Assembly (NCBI GenBank): GCA_964478335.1
Contig: CAYZIC010000021.1
Span: 1 to 33,425, forward strand
DNA length: 33,425 nucleotides
Reading direction: 5' to 3'
Origin: CAYZIC01 sp964478335
GTDB lineage: Bacteria; Verrucomicrobiota; Kiritimatiellia; RFP12; DVOR01
A program made the translations under genes and the position numbers. Shown one piece after another: positions 25,249 through 33,425 of the stretch. The stretch's first letter is position 1. Every line of letters starts with the position of its first letter. The notes below the pieces were generated by a model that worked only from the letters and a program-made list of their open reading frames with translations, was not told where the DNA came from and did no database searches.

Positions 25249-26271
25249 ATGACTATAACCAAAACTCTTATTCTCGCCCTCGCCCTCACCTGGAGCATTG
25301 TCGTCACAGCCGCAAGCCCTTTGCCCTACAAGGTTTGCGGGTTGGGTAAAGATACCCACATCAGCGGTCCTACACTCACCGAGGATGACCTCGCTGGCAA
25401 AGTCATCCTCGTCGAAGAATTCGGCTTCCGATGCCCCCCTTGTATTGCCTCATTACCCCATATGCAAAAGGTCTACGAAAAGTTCAGCAAAACAGGCAAA
25501 TTCCTCCTCGTCGGTGCCCACTATCAAGGATTCGACAAGGCGGCCATTCAAGCCATCTTGACCAAAGGCGGCGTCGAATACCCCACCTATCAGGGCTTTA
25601 GCGTCAGTGGTAAACCATCAGCACAAGGCATCCCATTTGCCTACCTCGTCAATCATCAAGGCAAAGTCCTCTGGAGTGGCCATCCTAACGCACTTGATCA
25701 AGGGGCTATTTCCAAAGCGATTAAAGTTGCCCCAGACCGTATCCCAGGCTCTTTGATCCCGGGCATCACCCTTAAATACCACAAAGGTGTCCTTAAGCAA
25801 CTCATCGAAGGTAAAAACTGCGACTCCGTACTCAATCGTCTCAGCCGCATCAGTCAGCAATCTACACCAGCAGGCCAAGAGGCTAAGATGATTGTCGACA
25901 CGTGCGAAAAGTGGTTCACCGACAAAGCCGCCACGATCACAGCTGAAATTGAGAAAACTCCAGCCAAAGCCTACTATAGCCTTCAGCTGCTCATGAAAAC
26001 GAGCCCCAAGCACGCATTAGCTTTTAAAGATGCCTACACCAAGCTCAAAGAGACACCCTACGTGACACACTTGGCAACCTTTTATCCACACATCAATAAG
26101 CTCAGACAGCTAGACCTCGCCTCCCCAACCAAACGCCGCGCTGCAACCCGCATGGCCAAAGGTATTAAGATGCGCCTAAGCGCATTTACACAAAATATTG
26201 AGGGAGCCATTAAGGATGAGGCTCAAAAGCTCCACCAAATCCTCGACAAACAAATCACCGACAACCAGTAA
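25249..26271 (+). CDS. Secreted TlpA-like thioredoxin-fold protein
   Basis: 340 residues. A signal peptide (MTITKTLILALALTWSIVV) is followed by a thioredoxin-like domain with FRCPPC as its redox site (near residue 63) and a cis-proline segment QGIPFAYLVNHQGKV (near 128). This is the layout of TlpA/ResA-type thiol reductases that act outside the cytoplasm. The remaining 170 residues are mainly helical and charged, of a type I do not recognise; another CD...C pair (NCDS, DTCEKWF) may form a disulfide. It lies 10 bases after eboE in the same transcript. Substrate and partner are unknown; a role with the ebo metabolite is a guess from position only. Confidence 0.85.
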   Translation: MTITKTLILALALTWSIVVTAASPLPYKVCGLGKDTHISGPTLTEDDLAGKVILVEEFGFRCPPCIASLPHMQKVYEKFSKTGKFLLVGAHYQGFDKAAIQAILTKGGVEYPTYQGFSVSGKPSAQGIPFAYLVNHQGKVLWSGHPNALDQGAISKAIKVAPDRIPGSLIPGITLKYHKGVLKQLIEGKNCDSVLNRLSRISQQSTPAGQEAKMIVDTCEKWFTDKAATITAEIEKTPAKAYYSLQLLMKTSPKHALAFKDAYTKLKETPYVTHLATFYPHINKLRQLDLASPTKRRAATRMAKGIKMRLSAFTQNIEGAIKDEAQKLHQILDKQITDNQ

Positions 26272-26287
26272 GCGGCATAGCCGCTTA
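26269..26287 (+). terminator. Hairpin overlapping the stop codon of the TlpA-like gene
   Basis: TAAGCGGC (26269-26276) pairs perfectly with GCCGCTTA (26280-26287) around ATA. The stem includes the TAA stop. The run after it is short (ATTTTGGG), so it is a weak terminator or a structural repeat. A related AGCGG-TGTAG-CCGCT hairpin stands at 26395-26409. Confidence 0.5.
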
Positions 26288-26325
26288 AGGATTTTGGGAG
26301 TTGGGGTTTGCTGAGGCTGATACAC
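26288..26325. repeat. G-rich intergenic element, second copy
   Basis: GGATTTTGGGAGTTGGGG then TTTGCTGAGGCTGATA, aligning base for base with much of the element at 22655-22690. Both copies lie directly downstream of a plus-strand gene. Confidence 0.6.
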
Positions 26326-26454
26326 GCGACCAACGGGAGTACGCTAAGGCCGCAGGCCGCTATCTGAGACCATATCCCCAAATCCCATATTCTAGCGGTG
26401 TAGCCGCTCCCTTTGCGTTAAAAATCACTCGTGTAAATCGTGGCGTTTTGGCAT

Positions 26455-26486
26455 AAAAAAAAGCACCCAGCGCGAGCAGAGTGCTT
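26455..26486 (-). terminator. Terminator of tRNA-Tyr
   Basis: On the minus strand AAGCACTC pairs with GGGTGCTT (one G-T pair) and a run of T follows (complement of the A run near 26456-26463). It lies a few bases downstream of the tRNA 3' end. Confidence 0.75.
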
Positions 26487-26491
26487 AAGAA

Positions 26492-26576
26492 TGGTGGTGG
26501 GGCTTGGATTCGAACCAAGGAAGTCGAAGACAGCAGATTTACAGTCTGCCCCGGTTGGCCACTTCGGTACCCCACC
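26492..26576 (-). tRNA. tRNA-Tyr (anticodon GTA)
   Basis: Read on the minus strand, the gene starts GGTGGGG, pairing with CCCCACC at the end (26496-26502), and is followed by an encoded ACCA (26492-26495). The anticodon loop reads CTGTAAATC with GTA, and the T-arm has GGTTCGAATCC. A long variable arm is present, as in bacterial tRNA-Tyr. The span of 85 bases with CCA fits. It is transcribed away from the lactate dehydrogenase gene. Confidence 0.96.
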
Positions 26577-26588
26577 AAAACGTCACGC

Positions 26589-26617
26589 ATAATCTCATAA
26601 TTTGCCCAAAAAAGCAA
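26589..26617 (-). promoter_or_regulatory. Candidate promoter of tRNA-Tyr
   Basis: On the minus strand TTGCTT (complement of 26612-26617) and GATTAT (complement of 26589-26594) are 17 bases apart, with the tRNA beginning 12 bases after the -10. The same TTGCTT -35 occurs at the pilC promoter. Confidence 0.4.
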
Positions 26618-26849
26618 GCATAAAATGAAGAAATCCGTCATGAAAAGATTGTGGGCGTAGTAAATCAATTATTTATCGTGATTTTGCCTCCGAAAGAGAG
26701 TCGTTAAGAGACCAATAAAGCGAGGGTGGAGAGGCCAGCAGGCGATTTAGCTCACCATTTTAAGGCGTTTTCGATCGCAGGTATCCTTTCTTACGCAGTC
26801 CTGTGGAGCCGACGCCCATTTCTCTCATTCCTTGTATTCCCGACCCTCA

Positions 26850-26953
26850 TTATTCGCCTTTATCCGTGCTCATTCGCGGATATATTCGGTTGCATTCGGT
26901 TGCCCCGCCGCAGGCATCCATGCCTCTATTCGGCCAACATTTGGTTAATTCGG
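26850..26953. repeat. ATTCG-rich degenerate repeat
   Basis: ATTCGC or ATTCGG occurs six times in this stretch, including ATTCGGTTGC repeated directly near 26884-26903. Together with ATCCGTG and ATTCGCGGAT it recalls the 'CATCCGTG...CATTCGTGG' intergenic repeats I associate with Planctomycetes and Verrucomicrobia. The role is unknown. Confidence 0.6.
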
Positions 26954-26958
26954 AGGCA

Positions 26959-27002
26959 AAAAATGTCTCATTGTGCTAAATTTAGCACAATGAGACATTT
27001 TT
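26959..27002. terminator. Perfect 44-bp palindrome, likely bidirectional terminator
   Basis: The two 22-base halves (26959-26980 and 26981-27002) are exact reverse complements with no unpaired centre. The arms start with AAAAA and end with TTTTT, so a U-tail forms on either strand. It lies between converging repeats with no gene on its left that clearly needs it, so it may also be a palindromic element. Confidence 0.75.
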
Positions 27003-27100
27003 GAGAGCGGTAGAGGACTACGTCCAACCTATTCAAATAGATAAGAGCCCATTTGTAGTCTAATTTGCTTTGATTCGTTTTATTAGCATTTATTAGTTGA

Positions 27101-27139
27101 CTCATTACGCTTGACAATGAGCACTATTTTTGCTACTGT
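27101..27139 (+). promoter_or_regulatory. Promoter of ldh with overlapping inverted repeat
   Basis: TTGACA (27111-27116, perfect -35) and TACTGT (27134-27139) are 17 bases apart, and TG at 27131-27132 gives an extended -10. CTCATT (27101-27106) and AATGAG (27116-27121) form an inverted repeat flanking the -35, a likely operator. A second imperfect inverted repeat (27150-27170) lies in the leader. Confidence 0.55.
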
Positions 27140-27216
27140 CAAAACAATTACGACAGAGTGTGTCTGCGTAATGATTTAATAGATCGAAGTAAAAATAACT
27201 TATCAGGAGGTCTATC

Positions 27217-28170
27217 ATGACAAATAAAGTAGTGATTGTAGGAGCAGGACAAGTCGGGGCAGCCTTTGCCTACGCCCTTGCTCAGCAAGGATTAGCCGCA
27301 GAGATCGTTTTGATCGATGCTAATCGTGAATTAGCCCAAGGGCAAGCGTTGGACTTGGCTCATGGACAAGCCTACTTCCCCACGGTGTCGATCCGAGTAG
27401 GCAATGTTGCAGACTATAGCGATGCAGCAGTCATTGTAATAACAGCCGGAGCCAGCCAAAAGCCCGGCGAGACCCGTCTCGATTTGCTCAATCGCAACGC
27501 CACAATTATGCGCAGCATCTGCTGTGACATCCGTGCGCAAAATCCCCCCGGCATTGTTGTCGTCGTTAGTAATCCTTGTGATGTCCTGACGCGATTGGCA
27601 AAGAGTACATTGGGGTTGCCCTCAGAGCGAGTGATCGGATCGGGCACGGTCCTCGACAGCGCCAGGCTGCGTTATTTTGTCAGCCAACACTGCGCAGTCG
27701 ACATTCATAGCACCCATGCTTTTATCTTAGGCGAACACGGCGAAAGCGAATTCGCCGCCTGGTCCCTCGTTAATATCGGCGGCATCCCCATCCGCACCTA
27801 TTGCCAGAGCCAACGCTGCAGCCAAGATCCATCGATTGTCTTTGACCAGCTCGAGCGCTCCGTCCGCGAATCCGCCTACCACATTATTGATTACAAAGGC
27901 TCCACCGCCTTTGGCGTTGGGATGGCATTGGTGCGAATTGTCGGGGCAATTTTGCGCGACTCCAAGAGCGTCTTGACCATCTCCACCGACCCGCAAGGAT
28001 CCTATGGTATCAAGGATTGCAGCCTGAGCATACCCTGCGTAATCGGCGCCAACGGCGTAGAGAAAATCCTCCCAGCTCCACTCGACCCCCGAGAAATTGG
28101 CGCGCTCAACCATTCTGCAGAGATTCTCACCCGAGCCTTTGAGGAAATGACCCACGCCAATACCCGATAA
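27217..28170 (+). CDS. ldh: L-lactate dehydrogenase
   Basis: It reduces pyruvate to lactate with NADH in fermentation. The 317 residues have the NAD-binding GAGQVGAAFA (residues 9-18) and the substrate loop GASQKPGETRLDLLNRN, where Gln81 marks lactate dehydrogenase; malate dehydrogenases have Arg at this place. Arg87, the VLDSARLR segment with Asp147 and Arg150, and GEHGESE with catalytic His174 are all present. AGGAGG sits before the ATG and the promoter upstream is strong, which suggests high, regulated expression. It stands alone as a single transcript. Residues near 190-230 are slightly unusual in composition but the fold is intact. Confidence 0.94.
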   Translation: MTNKVVIVGAGQVGAAFAYALAQQGLAAEIVLIDANRELAQGQALDLAHGQAYFPTVSIRVGNVADYSDAAVIVITAGASQKPGETRLDLLNRNATIMRSICCDIRAQNPPGIVVVVSNPCDVLTRLAKSTLGLPSERVIGSGTVLDSARLRYFVSQHCAVDIHSTHAFILGEHGESEFAAWSLVNIGGIPIRTYCQSQRCSQDPSIVFDQLERSVRESAYHIIDYKGSTAFGVGMALVRIVGAILRDSKSVLTISTDPQGSYGIKDCSLSIPCVIGANGVEKILPAPLDPREIGALNHSAEILTRAFEEMTHANTR

Positions 28171-28509
28171 CGCAGCCCCCTGATCGAGAGACAGTAGCCC
28201 CCCGCACCAGAGACAGTAGGCGAGCAAGCAGAGTCTTGCCCCGTTGCATATTTTGTCAGACGCCAGGAGGCACCATCTGGCCCGGAGGCATCGAGAGGGC
28301 TGCAGCCCACACCCTCGTTACAGTAGTCCGTAGGCAGAGAATAGACCAGGCCGGTTCTTCCAGCCATTCAATTCAGTCCAGCGAGCCCCTTCACCAGCTT
28401 GATGCTTGTTGCGGGCGAGAGCATCGCGCCCACCTCATGAGAGGATTTTTATCGTTTCTGAGCGTTTATGTGAATAATTTAACATAACTTTCAAGAATAG
28501 AATTGATAA
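28171..28509. other. Non-coding gap between ldh and IS30 remnant
   Basis: I see no gene in these 339 bases. Two copies of AGAGACAGTAG lie 22 bases apart (28187 and 28209). No clear terminator of ldh is seen, and no recognisable IS inverted repeat could be found near 28500. Confidence 0.6.
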
Positions 28510-29004
28510 TCATGCTGAAATCGTATTCAATCGGGCTATTTGCTCGTTCCACATATCATTCGCGCTCTTGCCATTGAAAATTTGACGTGGATAAGCATTC
28601 GTGAAATCGGTTGTTCGCTGCAGTCTTTTGGGGGACATGCGGTATAGCTTTGTTCCTTTGGGTGCCATTCTACGGATAAACACATGATTGCGTTCGTTAG
28701 ACCCTCGTTCACATGATCGATAGGGGTGTGCATAGTAGATATTGGCATCTGGGGTATGCTTACGTAATATTTCTAAGATTTGCTCTACACCTGAAAACTC
28801 TGAGCCATTATCAAAGGTAATCGATTTAATAACAGGGCACATCTTAATGATCTTTCGTAGAGCTCCCTGGAAACACCTCTTCGTATTTCGACTAACTTTA
28901 ACGGTGAACTGCTTTCGTGTAAGTCTTTCTATTAATGAAACAAAAGCATAATTGTCGTCAACCGTAGAGACGATGGTGTCACCCTCAAAATGGTGAGACA
29001 CATG
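28510..29004 (-). pseudogene. IS30-family transposase, 5'-truncated remnant
   Basis: About 163 residues of the C-terminal catalytic domain remain. The DDE set is visible: HFEGDTIVS (first Asp), ITFDNGSEF (second Asp) and YRSCERGSNERN (Glu), as in IS30 transposases (HWEGD, TFDNGxEF, ERGxNExxN). A further PKGT segment and the IFNGKSANDMW ending also fit. The N-terminal helix-turn-helix half is missing: upstream in frame there is a stop about 10 codons before HFEGD, and the DNA there belongs to the RHS frame of the other strand. The first in-frame start is a GTG at 29001. The gene is therefore broken. Confidence 0.85.
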
Positions 29005-32000
29005 AGGTCTTTAGTGACGAATCTGCGCTTGTATACGACAGTAGAAGAGGTATCCCAGTCGCCTTTATCACGCCACAAGGGGTACATATCCCTCAAGATC
29101 GAATAGGGATCGATGTGGAGCGAGATCCAGATCCTCAATCAAATGCCATTCGTCAAATCTGGTCTCAGACCGATGGCCTGCTGGATGTGACAAAAATTGG
29201 TGAGGATCGTTTTAGAGTTTCTTGGTATAAGGCAAGCAATGTCGGCGAAAAGCAAGCGTCAAACCTCTACGCTTTTACTGGGGAGCCAATTAAATACTTC
29301 GAATTTGGCAAGCCCTTACTGCAACCTCAAGGAGCGATAAAAACACCATTTGAACTCATTGAATATCGTAATGCAGATTATCAATTTAAGACCCTATGGT
29401 ATTACGACATCGCTCATGACGATTGGACGATGGTCAAGGGTGATGGCGAGCATGCGATCTATGACGAACGTGAATTTGCGATCAACCACGCGACAGGCTC
29501 CTACGAGGTGATTCGAACGAAGCGAGTTGGCACAACCATCGCGTCACGAGTGACGCAAGTCATTTCTGCAGATTATGGTAACATGATTACCTCAGAGCGT
29601 CAAGGCGATGGGACACCAATCGGTATTGATCGCGTACAAAGCGGCAATGGTGTTGGGCGCGTTGCGAAACGCACAGACAGCCGAAACAATTCGACCCTGT
29701 ATACCTACGACGAAGAGGGGCGTGTACTCAATCGTGCAACAGAATCTATCTATGGTACGGTGAGTAGCACTCAGTCTTATGCGCCTTTTACTCGCAGTGC
29801 AACGTTGACGATGGCGCCAGACTTTAAACCCCGTACTCAAACAGAGCGTATTAACGACCAGATTTTCAAAACCTCCAGCTATACAGAAGAGGGTAATAAA
29901 AAAACAGGCCTAACAACCAGAGAGAGCGAATCCGCCGACAACAAAACACTGGTCTATACGACGAGCTTCTACCCGTCATCCTCAGACAACCTTTGCGAGG
30001 CTGGCAAAATCCACTACAGCATTTCCCCCACGCTACGCACGACTCAATGGACTTACACGCCTGCACCAACGACAGGGGCAGTAGACTACATTTGGTCTGA
30101 ATCGCAAATCGAGGGACTTTGGGACTCAACCTCTGACACCTTTACCCTTGTGTCAGGACAGTCCACACGGACGATCTCCTATTATGATGCTCAAGACAAT
30201 GTCAAGCGCGATGAGTCATGGGCCTATGTCGGCACCAATTGGCACCTCATCAAATCAACATCCTATACCTACAACCCCATGCACAAGCGCCTAAGTGCGA
30301 TATCCTCGACGGGTAAGACGACGGATTCCGATTGGATTTGCACTGGCCCGATTTGGACTAAAGACGAAAAGGGTGTCACCACACAAAACACCTTTAATAG
30401 CCTCAAGCAAATGACTTCGTCCACGCGGAAATCGCCTTGGGGAGACTTAACGACAACCTATCAATACGATGCATCAGGTCGCCTCATTGAGACTAATCAA
30501 GGAGGTCTGGTCTCGACCCAAAGCTACGACGACCAAGGTCGTATCGCATCGACCACAGACGAGCAAGGCCGAACGACAACTTACGCCTATAGCACAGACA
30601 ACCTCAGCACAACGATCACCTTGCCCTCTGGTGCAACGCAAATCACAACCCTCAACTTTGATGGCTCAACAGCCTCTCTCACAGGCACCGCCCAAGTCGC
30701 ACAATTCTACACCTACGGAATGGCAGATGGCTATAAATGGACAAAAATCAACTATGATACGCCATCTGGAAAACGCTGGGAAAAGACCTACACAAATGGC
30801 CATGGATGGACAATCAAAGAAGAACGCTCCTCGGTAAATGACACTGTAATCACTACCCTCTACACCTATAACGACATAGGGCAATTGATCCAACAGCAAA
30901 CGACTGGCCTACCTACAATTTCATACGCTTATGACGCATGGGGCAATCAAATCGAGCAAACGCAAACCGCTGGCAACGAGAGCCGTTCTCAGCAGACCTC
31001 TCAGAGCATCACCCTTGATAACGAAGACATCCTTTGGCAAACGTCCACAGTTACGGCATCCACCTCTGATACCGCAATCCCAACACTGACCCAAACGAGA
31101 AAGTCGCAGCTCTCTGCACTCTCATTAAATCTCGAATCAAAACAAATCTCAATCGACCCCAGAGGAAATACCACCACTCAATGGTCGACATTTAACCCAA
31201 CGACATCCACTCGCACCCAGTATAGTCAGACACCAACAGCCTCACAAATCGCTCAAAGTGTTTCGATAGATGGGCTCCCAACAACCTCTACAGATTATGC
31301 CGGGGTCACCACGTCGCAGACCTTTGATGCTTTGCATAGACCCATCACTCAAACCGATGGGCGCAGTAATACCACCACGATCACCTATAATGCCCTTGGT
31401 CAACGCACTCAAACCACCGATCCTCTTGGCAATACCACCACATTTGCCTATACACCAACAGGCGAACTCGCCTCCGTCACCAATGCCTTGGGGCAATCCA
31501 CTACCTACCAATATGACCTCCGAGGCAACACCGTCTATGAGGGCGGAGCGACCTATCCCGTTCGCTATGAATACGACAGCTTTGGCAATAAAACCAAGAT
31601 GACCACCTATCGTGACGAATCTGGTTCAATCCCTGGCGATATCACCACATGGACATACGACCCCGCATTAGGGCTACTCCTCCAAAAACGTGATGCCGCC
31701 AATCAAGGCCTGACCTACACCTATACCCCATCAGGACGACTTGCCACCCGCACCGACGCACGCTCGATCGTCACCACCTATACCTATGACGCTTGGCAAC
31801 AATTGATCAAGACCACCTATAGCGACAATACCCCCGCGATCACCCTAACATACGATGCCCTCGGGCGACAACAAACCGCCACCGATGCCGCAGGCACCAC
31901 AACCATGACCTACGATGCATTTGGCGCATTGTCCCAAGAGTCCATTACGGGTGCATATACCAAGACGATCAACTATCACGTTGATACACTCGGTCGAGAT

Positions 32001-33425
32001 ACAGGCTACTCCATTGGTACTGCGAGACAGAGCGAGCTCATTTATGATGCGACAACTGGACGACTGACCACAATGAAAGCCACCAGCCCATTCACATGGG
32101 ACTATCTCCCCAATACCAACCTCAAATCCAAGCTTACCTATCCCAATGGCGCAACCGCAGAATGGACTTACGAAGCCCAACGCGACCTCTTGACTCAAGT
32201 CAAAAACAGCGTCTCAGGAGCAGTTATTTCCCAGTACGATTACACCAATGATTCGATCGGCAGACGCACAGCCATGGACAAATCTGGCACCATGATCCCA
32301 ACGACTGACACCATTGACTATGGCTACAATAATCGCAACGAAATCACCACTGCGACCGCACAACAAGACACCACTTACGCCTACACCTATGCCTTTGATG
32401 ATATCGGCAACCGCAAGAATGGCGAGGGCAAAAGCTACACAACAAATCCCCTTAATCAATACACCGCAATAGACACCTTTACCCCCACCTACGATGCTGC
32501 TGGCAATCAATTGACTGTCAAGACAGCCACAGGCATTTGGACCGTCGCCTACAATGCAGAGAATCGCCCCATCACCTGGATACAAGGCAACACCACCCTC
32601 GCCATGACCTACGACCGCATGGGCCGCCGCATCACCAAGACCACCACCAAAGGCAATGCCACTACTACGGAGAAATTCCTCTACAAGGGCTACCTCCTCA
32701 TTCAAAAGCTCAACGCCGCAGGCAGCATGACCCAAGCGTATGTGTGGGATCCCACAGAGCCCATCGCCACCCGTCCCCTCCTCCTCAAGACTCCCAGTCG
32801 CAACCTCTTTTATCTACACGATGGCAATAAGAATGTCACCGATGCGATTTACTTCGCCACGCAAAACGGTATCGGAGCCCACTACGACTACGCCCCATTT
32901 GGTGCTGTGACCCATTCCCATCACGCAGCCATCAATCCAGGCTGGAGCATGACCACCGCCAACCCCTTCCGCTTCAGCTCCGAGTACCACGATGACGAGC
33001 TCGGCCTCGTCTACTACAACTACCGCCACTACAACCCACTTGACGGCCGCTGGATCAACCGCGACCCCATCGAGGAGCAAGGCGGATTGAACTTGTATGC
33101 TTTTGTAGGAAATAATGCGGTAAGTGGCGCAGATCTATGGGGATGGTTCTTCTCTTTTTTTAAAAAGAAGACAAAAGTAGACAAGTCTTTAGATGTGTCT
33201 TTATTATTAAGACTTAGGGAGAAATTTAAGAGTTGCTTTGCAGAAAATCCTTGTTTGACCAACTGGCAGAATGCTCTTGTCGTTTTAGAAAATAAGCTTG
33301 CAAGTATTAACAGAGTCCACCTTTTCAATGAATTTCGTGAGGCATTTAAAAATGAGGATGAATTAATTTTATTGGATGACTACACTTATGAAAAAATTGA
33401 GTTTATATTAGATTCAACTGACGTT
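28992..33425 (+). CDS. RHS/YD-repeat protein, partial at both ends
   Basis: One uninterrupted plus-strand frame runs from just beside the IS30 remnant to the window edge (at least 1478 codons, with no stop). It contains many YD repeats, for example TYTYDEEGRVLN, YQYDASGRLIETNQGG, ITYNALGQRTQTTDPLGNTT and LTYDALGRQQTATDAAGTTT, then the RHS core ending: YHDDELGLVYYNYRHYNPLDGRWINRDP (shown here in part: LGLVYYNYRHYNP, then GRWINRDPIEEQGGLNLYAF). After DLWGW comes a non-repeat Lys-rich tip. Such proteins form a hollow shell around a C-terminal toxin. The 5' end, including any signal peptide, is missing at the IS30 junction, so it may be a pseudogene or be translated from an internal start. Confidence 0.9.
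33120..33425 (+). other. AT-rich variable C-terminal tip of the RHS protein
   Basis: Right after the RHS core the composition changes sharply to A/T-rich, and the YD repeats stop. The start (FFSFFKKKTKVDKSLDVS) and the following helical segments match no domain that I can name. This is where RHS proteins carry exchangeable toxin domains, and an immunity gene usually follows. Both lie beyond the window edge. Confidence 0.6.

Larger units (their letters stand above)
26272..26491. other. Non-coding gap with G-rich element, before tRNA-Tyr
   Basis: This holds a second copy of the G-rich element seen near 22655 (26288-26325), two small hairpins with GCGG...CCGC arms, and the tRNA-Tyr terminator. 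I see no gene. Confidence 0.7.
26577..27216. other. Long intergenic region between tRNA-Tyr and ldh
   Basis: No gene is supported in these 640 bases; the short open frame across 26726-27004 passes through repeats and a palindrome. The region holds ATTCG-rich repeats (about 26850-26953), a perfect 44-bp palindrome (26959-27002), and the ldh regulatory region. Confidence 0.75.

Noticed and set aside
26726..27004. 92-codon plus-strand frame
   Set aside because: Passes through ATTCG repeats and half the palindrome, with no plausible start site.
27217..28170. Malate dehydrogenase
   Set aside because: The specificity residue in the substrate loop is Gln (SQKPGETR), typical of lactate dehydrogenase, not Arg.
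28932..29138. Minus-strand frame as the missing N-terminal part of the IS30 transposase
   Set aside because: It lacks helix-turn-helix features and is antisense to the RHS frame, which is better supported.
32214..32735. 173-codon minus-strand frame over the RHS gene
   Set aside because: Gly/Val/Ala-rich shadow of YD-repeat coding sequence.

Overview
The window looks like a chromosomal segment of a Verrucomicrobiota bacterium, probably a fermentative anaerobe. The phylum call rests mainly on a run of pseudopilin-like genes (about 2.9-12.0 kb, minus strand) that matches the 'Verru_Chthon cassette' layout (families A-D) known from Verrucomicrobium and Chthoniobacter. A lone rubredoxin and an L-lactate dehydrogenase fit anaerobic or low-oxygen life. 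The class is not determinable from the sequence alone.

Layout. (1) 1-1446: mostly non-coding, with the tail of a possible gene entering from the left edge, a seven-copy 23-bp tandem repeat, a second pair of 23-bp repeats, and two strong hairpin terminators. (2) 1447-12039, minus strand: triosephosphate isomerase, an acidic Cys-rich unknown protein, and a nine-gene envelope operon. That operon holds a PilC/GspF platform protein, seven small prepilin-like proteins and one 1069-residue prepilin-like protein. A good sigma70-type promoter lies upstream of pilC. (3) 12399-22601, plus strand: a dense housekeeping block with purD, purE, a stand-alone IMP cyclohydrolase, a PHP phosphoesterase, a fumarase alpha subunit, a degenerate Gfo/Idh/MocA protein, malic enzyme, pyrE, an orphan MalK-type ATPase, a 45-residue rubredoxin, a terminator, upp and a Tat-type M23 peptidase. 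Purine synthesis, pyrimidine salvage/synthesis and C4-acid metabolism are mixed together. (4) 22955-26271, plus strand: an EboD-EboE pair followed by a secreted TlpA-like thioredoxin-fold protein. (5) 26492-27216: tRNA-Tyr (minus), a perfect 44-bp palindrome, ATTCGG-rich intergenic DNA and the regulatory region of ldh. (6) 27217-28170: L-lactate dehydrogenase. (7) 28510-33425: an IS30-type transposase remnant (minus) abutting a very long plus-strand RHS/YD-repeat gene that runs off the right edge and has just entered an AT-rich, non-repeat C-terminal tip of the polymorphic-toxin kind.

The most interesting items are: the pseudopilin/VC cassette operon; the RHS gene with its variable tip and IS30 junction; the partial ebo module linked to a thioredoxin-fold protein; several 'half-enzymes' or degenerate enzymes in the housekeeping block (IMP cyclohydrolase without AICAR transformylase, fumarase alpha without beta, Gfo/Idh/MocA without its EKP lysine); and families of intergenic repeats with a 22-23 bp period or G-rich cores.
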